Source: Planctomycetota bacterium (GTDB taxonomy: Bacteria; Planctomycetota; Planctomycetia; Pirellulales; Pirellulaceae). From it: a DNA stretch of 33,639 nucleotides. Made by a program: the position numbers and the translations under genes. The notes beneath the pieces were generated by a model, which worked only from the letters and a program-made list of their open reading frames with translations, made no database searches and was not told the origin of the DNA. Positions 26,540-33,639 of this stretch are shown here, piece after piece (position 1 is the first letter of the stretch; the number at the start of each line of letters is the position of its first letter). The stretch spans positions 1-33,639 of the forward strand of contig JAJDEH010000219.1 of the NCBI GenBank assembly GCA_029259935.1, written 5' to 3'.

Positions 26540-28000
26540 TCAACGCGGCGACCAGATTGGCGGGATCATTTGATCATTCAATTCCGTCCAACCCTGTTCC
26601 AAACGCTGCCGGACGTCCGGATGGGAACGAGCCAAATCGGTGGACTCACTGGCGTCCGCGGCGAGATTGTAAAGCTGCCACTGGTCCTGTTGTTTGCCGC
26701 GCGGATTGCGCAGCAGTTTCCAATCGCCCTGTCGCAGGGCGGTTCGCCGGTTCAATCTCCAGAACAGCGAGTCATGGGGACGACCCTTGGATTGTCCCAG
26801 CAGGAAAGGCAGCAAATCGACGCCATCGATATTGCTCGGTTGAGGTCTCTTGTCGGCGGCGACCGCTGCCGCCGTGGCGTAGACATCCAGTGAAATAACG
26901 GGCTGGGTGTACTCTTCGCCCGCTGGCAGCCGACTTTTCCACCGCGCCAAAAACGGAACGCGAATCCCGCCTTCGTAGACGTCGCCCTTACCACCGCGAA
27001 GCGGCGCGTTGCTGGACGTTAGTTCGCGCGTCGGACCGCCGTTGTCGCTGATGAAAAAGATGAGCGTGTTTTCTTCCAAGCCCTCGGCCCGCAGTTTATC
27101 CATCACCGCGCCGACACTGTCGTCCAGGTTGGTCAGCATGGCGGCAAAAACGCGACGGTGGATGTCTTCAATGTGTTCACAGCGCTTCATGTAAGCGTCG
27201 GCACCCTGCAACGGACTATGGACCGCGTTGTAAGCCAAGTACAGAAAAAAGGGCTGCTTCTTGCGTCGCCCGATGAAGTCGACGGCCTCGCGAGTCAAGG
27301 CATCGGTCAGATACTGATTCTCCTCAACCGGCTGTCCGCCACGTACGATCGGATTATTGGCATCGTAGGCTGGTTCGTTGTGTCCCATGTGAGTTGAGTA
27401 GACGAGCCGTCCGTTTTTGCTCTGCCAACGCGTGGCACCGCTGGGCAACGCCTTACGCCGCAGCATCGTCGTCACGCCGCGATAGGGCGGCGGCACGAAA
27501 TAATGCCCCTCGTGAGTAAATCCAAAAAACTCGTCGAAGCCGTGCCGGAAGGGATGGAACTTCGCGTGTCCGCCCAGATGCCATTTCCCAATCAACGCCG
27601 TGGCATAGCCGGAGTCTCGCAGGTACTCGGCCAACGTCACTTCGTTCAGTGGCAAACCGGCCCGCAGGTCTTCATTGTGATGTCCGATGGGATTGAATTC
27701 GTATCCGAAACGCGTTTGATAACGGCCCGTCATCAGCCCGGCCCGCGACGCGCTACAATAGGACGCCGTCACATAGCCTTGAGTAAACCGCACTCCGCCG
27801 TTAGCCAACGAATCGACGTGGGGAGTTGGAATCTGAGGATTGCCTTGACATCCTAATTCCCCATAGCCCAAATCGTCGGCGACCAAAAGCACGATGTTCG
27901 GCCGCTCGGCAGCGGTCGCCAGTGCCGGCAGCAGCACGAGCGCGGCGATGACAAGGCAGATCGTCTTACCAGCAGACGGGACAATCGTTTCGTGCGACAT
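26540..28000 (-). CDS. Exported sulfatase (arylsulfatase family, formylglycine-dependent)
   Basis: I chose the Met at 28000 (486 residues) because MSHETIVPSAGKTICLVIAA begins a signal peptide ending near residue 31; the frame extends to 28168 without one. The N-terminal metal site is NIVLLVADDLGYGELGCQG (35-53). The maturation motif CSASRAGLMTG (82-92) holds Cys82, to be oxidised to formylglycine; the usual C-x-P-S-R has Ala for Pro. IGKWHLGG (137-144) provides the catalytic Lys139 and His141, and ISDNGGPT carries the distal Asp/Asn metal ligands. It hydrolyses sulfate esters, probably from sulfated polysaccharides, in the periplasm or outside the cell. It is divergent from the two-component genes. 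No maturation enzyme is in the window. Confidence 0.93.
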   Translation of the reverse strand: MSHETIVPSAGKTICLVIAALVLLPALATAAERPNIVLLVADDLGYGELGCQGNPQIPTPHVDSLANGGVRFTQGYVTASYCSASRAGLMTGRYQTRFGYEFNPIGHHNEDLRAGLPLNEVTLAEYLRDSGYATALIGKWHLGGHAKFHPFRHGFDEFFGFTHEGHYFVPPPYRGVTTMLRRKALPSGATRWQSKNGRLVYSTHMGHNEPAYDANNPIVRGGQPVEENQYLTDALTREAVDFIGRRKKQPFFLYLAYNAVHSPLQGADAYMKRCEHIEDIHRRVFAAMLTNLDDSVGAVMDKLRAEGLEENTLIFFISDNGGPTRELTSSNAPLRGGKGDVYEGGIRVPFLARWKSRLPAGEEYTQPVISLDVYATAAAVAADKRPQPSNIDGVDLLPFLLGQSKGRPHDSLFWRLNRRTALRQGDWKLLRNPRGKQQDQWQLYNLAADASESTDLARSHPDVRQRLEQGWTELNDQMIPPIWSPR

Positions 28001-28242
28001 AGGGCCTCCGCTTCGAGTGCTAGGATGGAATCCGTCACGATCCCATCTTACTCCGCCATCCGGACTTCTGTTGGGACGAGTAGAATTTTGCGGGAAGAAG
28101 AATCTGTATGCAAGATGAAGGTACCCACGGTTGGCCGATCCAAGGCGCGCTTTCCGAGGGCTACGCATTTCCGTACAATTCGACCGGCGCGGGTTCCTTC
28201 CTCTAACTCGTTCGAACCGTTTGCCCAGTGATTGGAATTCGC

Positions 28243-29649
28243 ATGCGTTGGCCGCTTCGAAATCAGATCATCTTCCCGCTGGCCGTGGTCATGGCCCTGA
28301 CAATGGTTGGTTTGGTGACCGTGAACTTTTGGGTCACGACGACGCAAACGAAGCGAGATATCGAACAGCGTTTGGCCGACGGTGCCCAGACGTTGGCCAG
28401 TTCGACCTTTCCACTGACAGATCGAGTATTGCAACAAACAAGCGGGTTGTCGGGAGCCCAGTTTGCCATCGCCGACGATTCCGGTGAGATCCAATTCACA
28501 AGCGGATTGGATATCGTTGAATTACCGTCGGCACCGGCCATTCGCGACTACTCGCAAATCCGACTCGACCAAAAAACGACCATCGACGACGTTCAGTTTT
28601 TTTACGTTGCCGTGTGGCTTGACCGGCGCGCGGTCGGACGCGAGTCGGTGGTGTTGCACATGTTCTACCCGGAAGTCAAATGGCAAGAGGCGACTTGGCA
28701 AAACTTGCGGCCGTCGTGGTTGATCGGCGTGGTGGCCTTGCTTCTGTTTGGCACGCTGTCCACCATGATCGCGGCCCGCGTCACTCGGCCCATCGCTCGC
28801 TTGAAAGAACAAGTGAGCCTCATTTCTCACGGCGATTTTCAGCCCATGCCGCTGCCCCGCCGCAATGATGAAATTCGCGATTTGGGAGCGTCCATCAATC
28901 GCATGTCCGAGATGCTGATTCAATATCAGGAGCAGATCCGGCGGTCCGAGCGGCTGCGCACGTTGGGACAATTGGGCGGCGGAATTGCCCATCAAATGAG
29001 GAACGCCGCCACGGGCTGTCGGATGGCCATCGACCTGCATCGACAATCATGTCCCGCGGGCGAGCGGAACGAGGAACTCGACGTCGCGACCCGGCAGTTG
29101 GAAATCATGGAGCGATACCTGAGCCGCTTTCTGACTTTGGGAAAAACGGCTCCCGCCGAAAAACGGAGCGTCGACGTGTCGGCGTTGATCGAAAATGTTT
29201 GCTCGCTCGTCCGTCCCACCGCGAACCATCTGCAGGTCGTGCTGGAGTTTCGCGACCCGGGTGTTTCAACCATGCTGAATGGCGATGAGGACGAACTGCA
29301 GCAGCTTATGGTGAATCTCATTCTCAATGGGATTGAGGCGGTGACGGATCGAGACGATGGCCGCGTGGTGATTACGGTAGACTCACGGGATGACAAGCAA
29401 GTGCTACTGAAGGTCGAAGACAACGGACCCGGACCGCCCGGCGACGTGGCCGATGAAATGTTCGACCCGCTGGTCAGCGGCAAACGCGACGGAGCCGGAC
29501 TTGGTCTGGCGATCGTGCGGGATGTCGTCGAGGACCATCAGGGTCAGGTTTCATGGCAGCGGCAAAATGGATTGACGAGTTTTCTAGTTCAACTTCCGCG
29601 CGACCTCATCGAGGAAGAAAAAGCTCATGGCTCAGTTGTTGATCGTTGA
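28243..29649 (+). CDS. Membrane sensor histidine kinase (NtrB/AtoS-like)
   Basis: I chose the ATG at 28243 (468 residues), with TTGGAA 6 bases upstream; a GTG at 28228 is an alternative. There are two transmembrane helices (about 8-31 and 159-180), an extracytoplasmic sensor region of about 125 residues between them, and a HAMP domain (about 181-230). The H-box LGGGIAHQMRNAATG has phosphoacceptor His250; the common Glu after His is Gln here. The ATPase domain has an N-box (NLILNGIEAV), DNGPGPPG and GAGLGLAIV. It autophosphorylates and passes phosphate to the response regulator encoded immediately after, whose gene overlaps it by 23 bases, indicating translational coupling. Confidence 0.9.
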   Translation: MRWPLRNQIIFPLAVVMALTMVGLVTVNFWVTTTQTKRDIEQRLADGAQTLASSTFPLTDRVLQQTSGLSGAQFAIADDSGEIQFTSGLDIVELPSAPAIRDYSQIRLDQKTTIDDVQFFYVAVWLDRRAVGRESVVLHMFYPEVKWQEATWQNLRPSWLIGVVALLLFGTLSTMIAARVTRPIARLKEQVSLISHGDFQPMPLPRRNDEIRDLGASINRMSEMLIQYQEQIRRSERLRTLGQLGGGIAHQMRNAATGCRMAIDLHRQSCPAGERNEELDVATRQLEIMERYLSRFLTLGKTAPAEKRSVDVSALIENVCSLVRPTANHLQVVLEFRDPGVSTMLNGDEDELQQLMVNLILNGIEAVTDRDDGRVVITVDSRDDKQVLLKVEDNGPGPPGDVADEMFDPLVSGKRDGAGLGLAIVRDVVEDHQGQVSWQRQNGLTSFLVQLPRDLIEEEKAHGSVVDR

Positions 29650-31021
29650 CGACGAACCGTCGATTTGCTGGGGGCTCACGAAGCTCGGTGAGCGGATGGG
29701 ACATCAGGTTCAAGCCGTGTCGTCCGCCGAGCAAGCTCTGCAGGCCGTCGCCGAACAGAGTTTTGACGTCATCGTGCTAGATGTTCGGCTGCCAGGCATG
29801 GACGGGCTCACGGCAATGACAAAGCTCCGCGAATCGAACTGCGACGCGCGGATCGTCGTGATCACGGCCCACGGCAATCTGAGTACCGCGGTCGAGGCGG
29901 TGCGACAAGGGGCATTCGAATATCTGGTAAAACCCTTCGACCTGGCAGTTGTTGAACGGACATTGCAGCGCGCGTTACAGCCGCCCGAACCGGTCGCCGA
30001 CGCTTCCAGCCGTGATGAGCAAGTCGACGGCTTGGTCGGCAAGACACCGATCATGCAAGAGGTGTATAAACGCATCGCGCTGGTTGCGCCGCAAGAGGCG
30101 TGCGTGTTGCTGCAAGGGGAAAGCGGGACTGGCAAGGAACTGGTGGCTCGGGCGATTCACCGCTACAGCGGTCAAAGCGATGGTCCTTTCGTCGCCGTGA
30201 ACGTGGCGTCGCTCAGCCCGGCCTTGGTGGAAAGCGAGTTATTCGGACACGCGCGGGGGGCCTATACGGGTGCCGAGCAACAGAGGACTGGACTTCTAGT
30301 ACAAGCCGATGGCGGCACGTTGTTCCTGGACGAAGTGGCCGACATTCCCGCGGCCACGCAGGTAAAACTGCTGCGCGCACTCGAACGAGGCGAGGTCGTT
30401 CCGGTTGGATCCAACGAAGGTGTGCACAGCGACTTCCGCGTCGTTTCGGCGACTCATCAGAACCTGGAAGCCAAAGTGGAGGACGGTTCATTCCGGCATG
30501 ACTTGTTCTATCGGCTGTGTACTTTTCAAATCGATTTGCCGCCGCTGCGGTCGCGTCATGAGGATATTCGTCTGTTGGCCGAGCACTTTGTCGGCGTGCT
30601 CAGTTCGGCCGTTGCGCCGACGCTTTCCGCGACTCTCACCCAGGAACTTGAAGGCCGGCCTTGGCATGGAAATGTGCGCGAGCTGCGCAACGCTATCGAG
30701 CATGCCTTGATTGTCGCGCGCAACGGTCCGCTGCTGCCTGAACACTTGCCGGCACCGATGACGCTGTCCGCCGAAGGCGGCAACCCGCAACAGAGAACCG
30801 AAAAAATTGACCAGTTAATTCGCCAATGGGCCGAAGAGCAGTTAGTCAACGAATCGGCCAACGATCTTTACGACCGGTTGCTGGAACTGATCGAGCCGCC
30901 GCTGCTGGAAGTGGCCATGGAAAAACACCGGGGTCTCTGCGCCGCCGCGGCCCGCACGCTTGGAATGCACCGCACGACGCTTCGAAAAAAACTGGATCAC
31001 TACCATATTGAAGGCGAATAA
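29627..31021 (+). CDS. Sigma-54-dependent response regulator (NtrC family)
   Basis: A 464-residue protein with the three NtrC domains. The receiver (1-115) has Asp8/Asp9, phosphoacceptor Asp52 (VLDVRLPGMDG), Thr80 and Lys102. The AAA+ domain (about 135-370) has Walker A GESGTGKE (164-171), the sigma-54-contacting loop GAYTGA (211-216, the Tyr form of GAFTGA) and Walker B TLFLDE (231-236). The C-terminal Fis-type HTH (about 425-460) is AAARTLGMHRTTLRKKLDHY. When phosphorylated it should activate RNA polymerase-sigma-54. It overlaps the kinase gene. Its targets are unknown; the divergent sulfatase is a neighbour but not shown to be a target. Confidence 0.95.
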   Translation: MAQLLIVDDEPSICWGLTKLGERMGHQVQAVSSAEQALQAVAEQSFDVIVLDVRLPGMDGLTAMTKLRESNCDARIVVITAHGNLSTAVEAVRQGAFEYLVKPFDLAVVERTLQRALQPPEPVADASSRDEQVDGLVGKTPIMQEVYKRIALVAPQEACVLLQGESGTGKELVARAIHRYSGQSDGPFVAVNVASLSPALVESELFGHARGAYTGAEQQRTGLLVQADGGTLFLDEVADIPAATQVKLLRALERGEVVPVGSNEGVHSDFRVVSATHQNLEAKVEDGSFRHDLFYRLCTFQIDLPPLRSRHEDIRLLAEHFVGVLSSAVAPTLSATLTQELEGRPWHGNVRELRNAIEHALIVARNGPLLPEHLPAPMTLSAEGGNPQQRTEKIDQLIRQWAEEQLVNESANDLYDRLLELIEPPLLEVAMEKHRGLCAAAARTLGMHRTTLRKKLDHYHIEGE

Positions 31022-31023
31022 AC

Positions 31024-32922
31024 CTATTTGAAGATCACGTGCTTTCGCAGAAACTGGTCGACGCTTTTGTAAAAGTGTTCGATGGTTTCTCGCTTGCGCC
31101 AGCCGTGGCCTTCCTCTTGGTAGACGTGATATTCATGAGGCACGCCGTTTCGTTTCAGGACTTCCGCGATCATATCGGATTGCTCGCGCGGAACCACGCG
31201 GTCGATATCGCCTTGATAGATGGCCAGCGGACGACGGATATGATCGGCATGAAAGGCGGGCGATCTTTCTCGATACACGGCTGCTGCTTCGGGTAAAGGA
31301 CCGAGCAGAGTATCCAAATAACGACTTTCGAATTTGTGCGTTTCGGCCGCCAAGTGGAATTGATCCGAGACGCCGAACAGATTGATGCCGGCCGTAAACA
31401 CCTCGGGATGTTGTGTCATGGTGTGTAGCACGGTGAATCCGCCCGCGCTGCCGCCCATGATGACCGAGCGATCTTTATCGACGCGGCCAGCGTCGGCCAG
31501 ATGCCGCAGTCCGCTGATCGAATCCTCCACATCGCAGATTCCCCAGTTGCCACGCAAACGCAGCATGTACTCTCGGCCATATCCGGTTCCGCCGCGATAG
31601 TTGGCGAACAAAACGGCGTAGCCACGCGTGGCAAAGAACTGGGCATCGGCTTTCCAGCCCGCGCGAACCTGCGAAGTGGGACCGCCATGAACGAGAACAA
31701 TCAGCGGCGGCTTACCGGCACCTTCAAAGCGATCCGATGCCGGTTCAAATAGCAGCCCATGTGCCGTTTCGCCGCCGGCAGTCTCCCAAGTAATCGCCTC
31801 GCAACCGGCCAGTGAAGACGCGGCAATCGTCTCGCCAGACGAACGAGCAATGACTTGCGCCTTTTCATCGTTCGCGCCGTAGTAGACGACCCGCGCCGGT
31901 GAGTGGACTCCGCTTCCCACCACGGCCACGCTATCGCCAGCGGGGGCGGCGGCGATGTGCCGTAATTCCGTGATGTCTTCTAACGCCGGGATCCGCTGAG
32001 GCTCGTCGCCGTCCACTGGCACGCGCACAAGCCGTTGAAATCCCGCTTCATTTCCGGCGGCAATTATCTGGCCGTCGGCGAGCACCGCGTAGGTTCGAAT
32101 GTCTTGAAGCCAAGCAGGCTGCGAAAACTCAACTCCTTCGGGTGTCAGCCAACGCTGGTCGCCCGACACAAGGTCTCGAAGGGCGATACGCGCCCAGCCG
32201 GTTTCATCCGAAACAAACAGCAGCCCCGTGCCGTCGGGCGTGAACTCGGGCTGAAAGACGGCGATGTCGTCGCCGCCCGCCAACGTTCGAATGTCCTTCG
32301 TCGCGGGAAGTTCGTTACCGGATTCGACCACGTCGGCCACTTCCAAAACCGTGCCGTCCCAAGGCATGTTGGGATGGTCCCAGGCGATCCAAGCGAGGCG
32401 TTTTGAATCCGGACTCCACCGCGGCTGCATGTAAAAATCATGGCCGGTGGCCAGCATCTTGGGCCAATGGCGGCCCTCTCGGTCGACCACGCCAAGACGA
32501 TCGATTTGCTGTTCATCGTGATGCACGAAGGCGACCCAGCGCCCGTTCGGCGAAACGACCGGAGCGGCTATCTTTCCAAACGACGGAGTAATGGCCTGGG
32601 CCGGACCGCCGGCGATCGATTGGCGAAACAGCTTGCCCGTTGATTTCTCGACGAAGAAAACGTCGCCTCCCTGCACGGTAAAGTCGCCGCCGGCGTAACC
32701 CACCTCGGCGCGGACATCGATCTCCGAGGTGAGGTCGCGCGGTGCACCATCGCCCATCGTTTGCACGACCAACACGCCACGTCCCGAGCGGCCCTCCAGC
32801 CAAACCAGCGTCTGGCCGTCCGAGTCCCAATAGGCGGCTTCCAATCGCCGATCATGGGCCAGCATTCCCGGAGTGATGGGGCTGTCCCAAAGTCCATGTT
32901 GGCGTTTAATCTTGTTCGGCAT
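31024..32922 (-). CDS. S9 family (prolyl oligopeptidase-type) serine peptidase
   Basis: A 632-residue protein. Residues 1-370 form a beta-propeller with WDxDG-like and TPDGTG-type repeats, resembling acylaminoacyl-peptidase and DPP-IV relatives. The alpha/beta-hydrolase domain (about 390-632) has a complete triad: Ser492 in MGGSAGGF, Asp574 in GDIDRVVP and His606 in EEGHGWRK. PPLIVLVHGGPTSQVRAGW marks the start of the hydrolase fold. No signal peptide is visible, so it is probably cytoplasmic, acting on oligopeptides. Its stop lies 2 bp from the stop of the convergent response regulator. Confidence 0.92.
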   Translation of the reverse strand: MPNKIKRQHGLWDSPITPGMLAHDRRLEAAYWDSDGQTLVWLEGRSGRGVLVVQTMGDGAPRDLTSEIDVRAEVGYAGGDFTVQGGDVFFVEKSTGKLFRQSIAGGPAQAITPSFGKIAAPVVSPNGRWVAFVHHDEQQIDRLGVVDREGRHWPKMLATGHDFYMQPRWSPDSKRLAWIAWDHPNMPWDGTVLEVADVVESGNELPATKDIRTLAGGDDIAVFQPEFTPDGTGLLFVSDETGWARIALRDLVSGDQRWLTPEGVEFSQPAWLQDIRTYAVLADGQIIAAGNEAGFQRLVRVPVDGDEPQRIPALEDITELRHIAAAPAGDSVAVVGSGVHSPARVVYYGANDEKAQVIARSSGETIAASSLAGCEAITWETAGGETAHGLLFEPASDRFEGAGKPPLIVLVHGGPTSQVRAGWKADAQFFATRGYAVLFANYRGGTGYGREYMLRLRGNWGICDVEDSISGLRHLADAGRVDKDRSVIMGGSAGGFTVLHTMTQHPEVFTAGINLFGVSDQFHLAAETHKFESRYLDTLLGPLPEAAAVYRERSPAFHADHIRRPLAIYQGDIDRVVPREQSDMIAEVLKRNGVPHEYHVYQEEGHGWRKRETIEHFYKSVDQFLRKHVIFK

Positions 32923-33047
32923 CAGCGCGTACTCTCGGCGTATGAGGAACTTTGGAAGATCATAGTATCGGCCTCCCCCATAGTGGCCGCAACCGACCTG
33001 AAGATTCGCGACTTCATGCGATCACGACCGGAAAAATCCGATGAAAA

Positions 33048-33639
33048 GTGCCACCGTAAGCGCCGGGATAAACCGGATTGGAGTTGGGAATGCAAGAGTC
33101 CTACAGAGAAGGCCTAGCCCGCCACTCTGGCCCTGAGTCGTACGCCGATTGCGGTAACGTCGTAGGTGTAGCCACGGCAGGGGTATGTGTAGGCCAGTTA
33201 TTGAGCTCCGAAATCATTCATTTCGTGTGCCGACCCTGTGGTGGCTGCGGGAAGGCAACATCTTCGGCGGCGCTATCGGCAAGCCGACGGAGGACACGGC
33301 GGAGTCGTAGAACCTGAGCATGCACAGAAACTCCAATCGCGAGAACCGGGAGATCCCCATTCCTTCCACCGAACATTCGGCGGAACGGTCGGAAAACGCC
33401 TCAGGCGGTACAGCCGACCTGCGCGGAGTGGGGAAGTCGGATGGTCCCATAATACCTGCGAAGCGGGCGAACAAAACTGGAACCCCAGTGGCGGAGCCCG
33501 CGGAGGAAAGGGGACCACCCAAGGGAAGTGCCGTCCGTTACTCACTTGCGCCGGACACAGCGCCGGGATTTGCAAGGCATCGCAGCGGGCGGCCGCGGCT
33601 GGTAGAGATGTTGTGTCTTGACCGTGGTACCCGAGGGAG
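33048..33639 (+). mobile_element. Probable group II intron, 5' part (continues beyond the window)
   Basis: A structured GC-rich RNA-like stretch precedes an open frame whose translation resembles the N-terminus of group II intron maturases. A GTGCC at 33048 is a candidate 5' splice site, since bacterial group II introns usually begin GTGYG. Hairpins such as CCGG-GATAAA-CCGG follow directly. The exact 5' end is uncertain, and domains V-VI lie outside the window. It sits in the spacer beyond the S9 peptidase gene, outside any gene I can see. Confidence 0.5.
33320..33639 (+). CDS. Group II intron reverse transcriptase/maturase, N-terminal fragment
   Basis: The frame is open from ATG 33320 to the window edge (106 codons). 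The sequence MHRNSNRENREIP, then KSDGPIIPAKRANKTGTPVA and EPAEERGPPKGS, fits the loosely conserved N-terminal extension seen in many planctomycete and proteobacterial group II intron proteins, typically KSD...P.K..NK.G.P.AE..E.R...KG. The reverse-transcriptase domain itself would lie beyond the edge. After about residue 75 the in-frame sequence no longer resembles the family, while another frame gives RRTQRRDLQGIA, which looks more like the expected continuation, so a frameshift is possible. Identification rests on the N-terminal pattern only. Confidence 0.5.
   Translation, partial: MHRNSNRENREIPIPSTEHSAERSENASGGTADLRGVGKSDGPIIPAKRANKTGTPVAEPAEERGPPKGSAVRYSLAPDTAPGFARHRSGRPRLVEMLCLDRGTRG

Overview
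The window looks like a piece of a planctomycete chromosome, most likely of the Pirellulales type; this is an inference. The reasons are GC-rich coding sequence with scattered genes on both strands, a secreted sulfatase carrying a formylglycine motif, a DUF4838 protein fused to a CBM9-like domain, a membrane protein with a planctomycete-style N-terminal domain, large secreted TPR/CHAT proteins, and many dispersed palindromic repeats between genes. I found no tRNA, rRNA or CRISPR array.

Layout. 1-2304: one end of a dispersed 116-bp palindromic element, then a membrane protein on the minus strand with a FecR-like C-terminus. 2305-8424: plus-strand genes for a PIG-L deacetylase, an exported protein related to the dimethylformamidase large subunit C-terminus, and an exported 1099-residue DUF4838/CBM9/TPR protein. 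8473-13320: a minus-strand cassette holding a 1452-residue exported CHAT-protease-like protein with fourteen 42-residue TPRs, bracketed by two same-orientation copies of the 116-bp element. 13321-13951 holds no convincing gene. 13952-18537: an apparent membrane-microdomain cluster of a long NfeD-like protein with two degenerate ClpP-like domains, a short NfeD, the flotillin-like protein FloA and a small acidic protein. 18642-19556: a beta-hydroxyacid dehydrogenase, followed convergently by an exported STN-domain protein and a multipass membrane protein. 21670-23741: chorismate mutase aroH, whose stop codon lies inside a 110-bp tandem repeat array, then a rhomboid protease with a C-terminal helical extension. 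23882-26441: an amidase divergent from a mannonate dehydratase. 26540-31021: a sulfatase divergent from an overlapping histidine kinase/sigma-54 response-regulator pair. 31024-32922: an S9 peptidase on the minus strand. 33048 to the end: what looks like the 5' part of a group II intron and the start of its reverse transcriptase.

How the genes fit together. Two themes can be supported. One is membrane organisation and proteolysis (NfeD/NfeD/FloA, rhomboid, CHAT, S9 peptidase). The other is use of complex polysaccharides or uronic acids (sulfatase, UxuA, DUF4838/CBM9, PIG-L), a common planctomycete lifestyle. Neither forms one obvious operon apart from the NfeD-FloA cluster and the two-component pair.

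The most distinctive signal in the window is its non-coding repeats. One family (116 bp) is built from two inverted hairpins, each a GGCGAGCC head, a variable stem and a GTTA loop. A second (98 bp) is built from two inverted hairpins with a GTAG head. A third is a 110-bp tandem array with overlapping alternative hairpins that also uses a TAAC loop. The first two resemble REP/BIME elements mobilised by REP-associated tyrosine transposases, but no such transposase is in the window.
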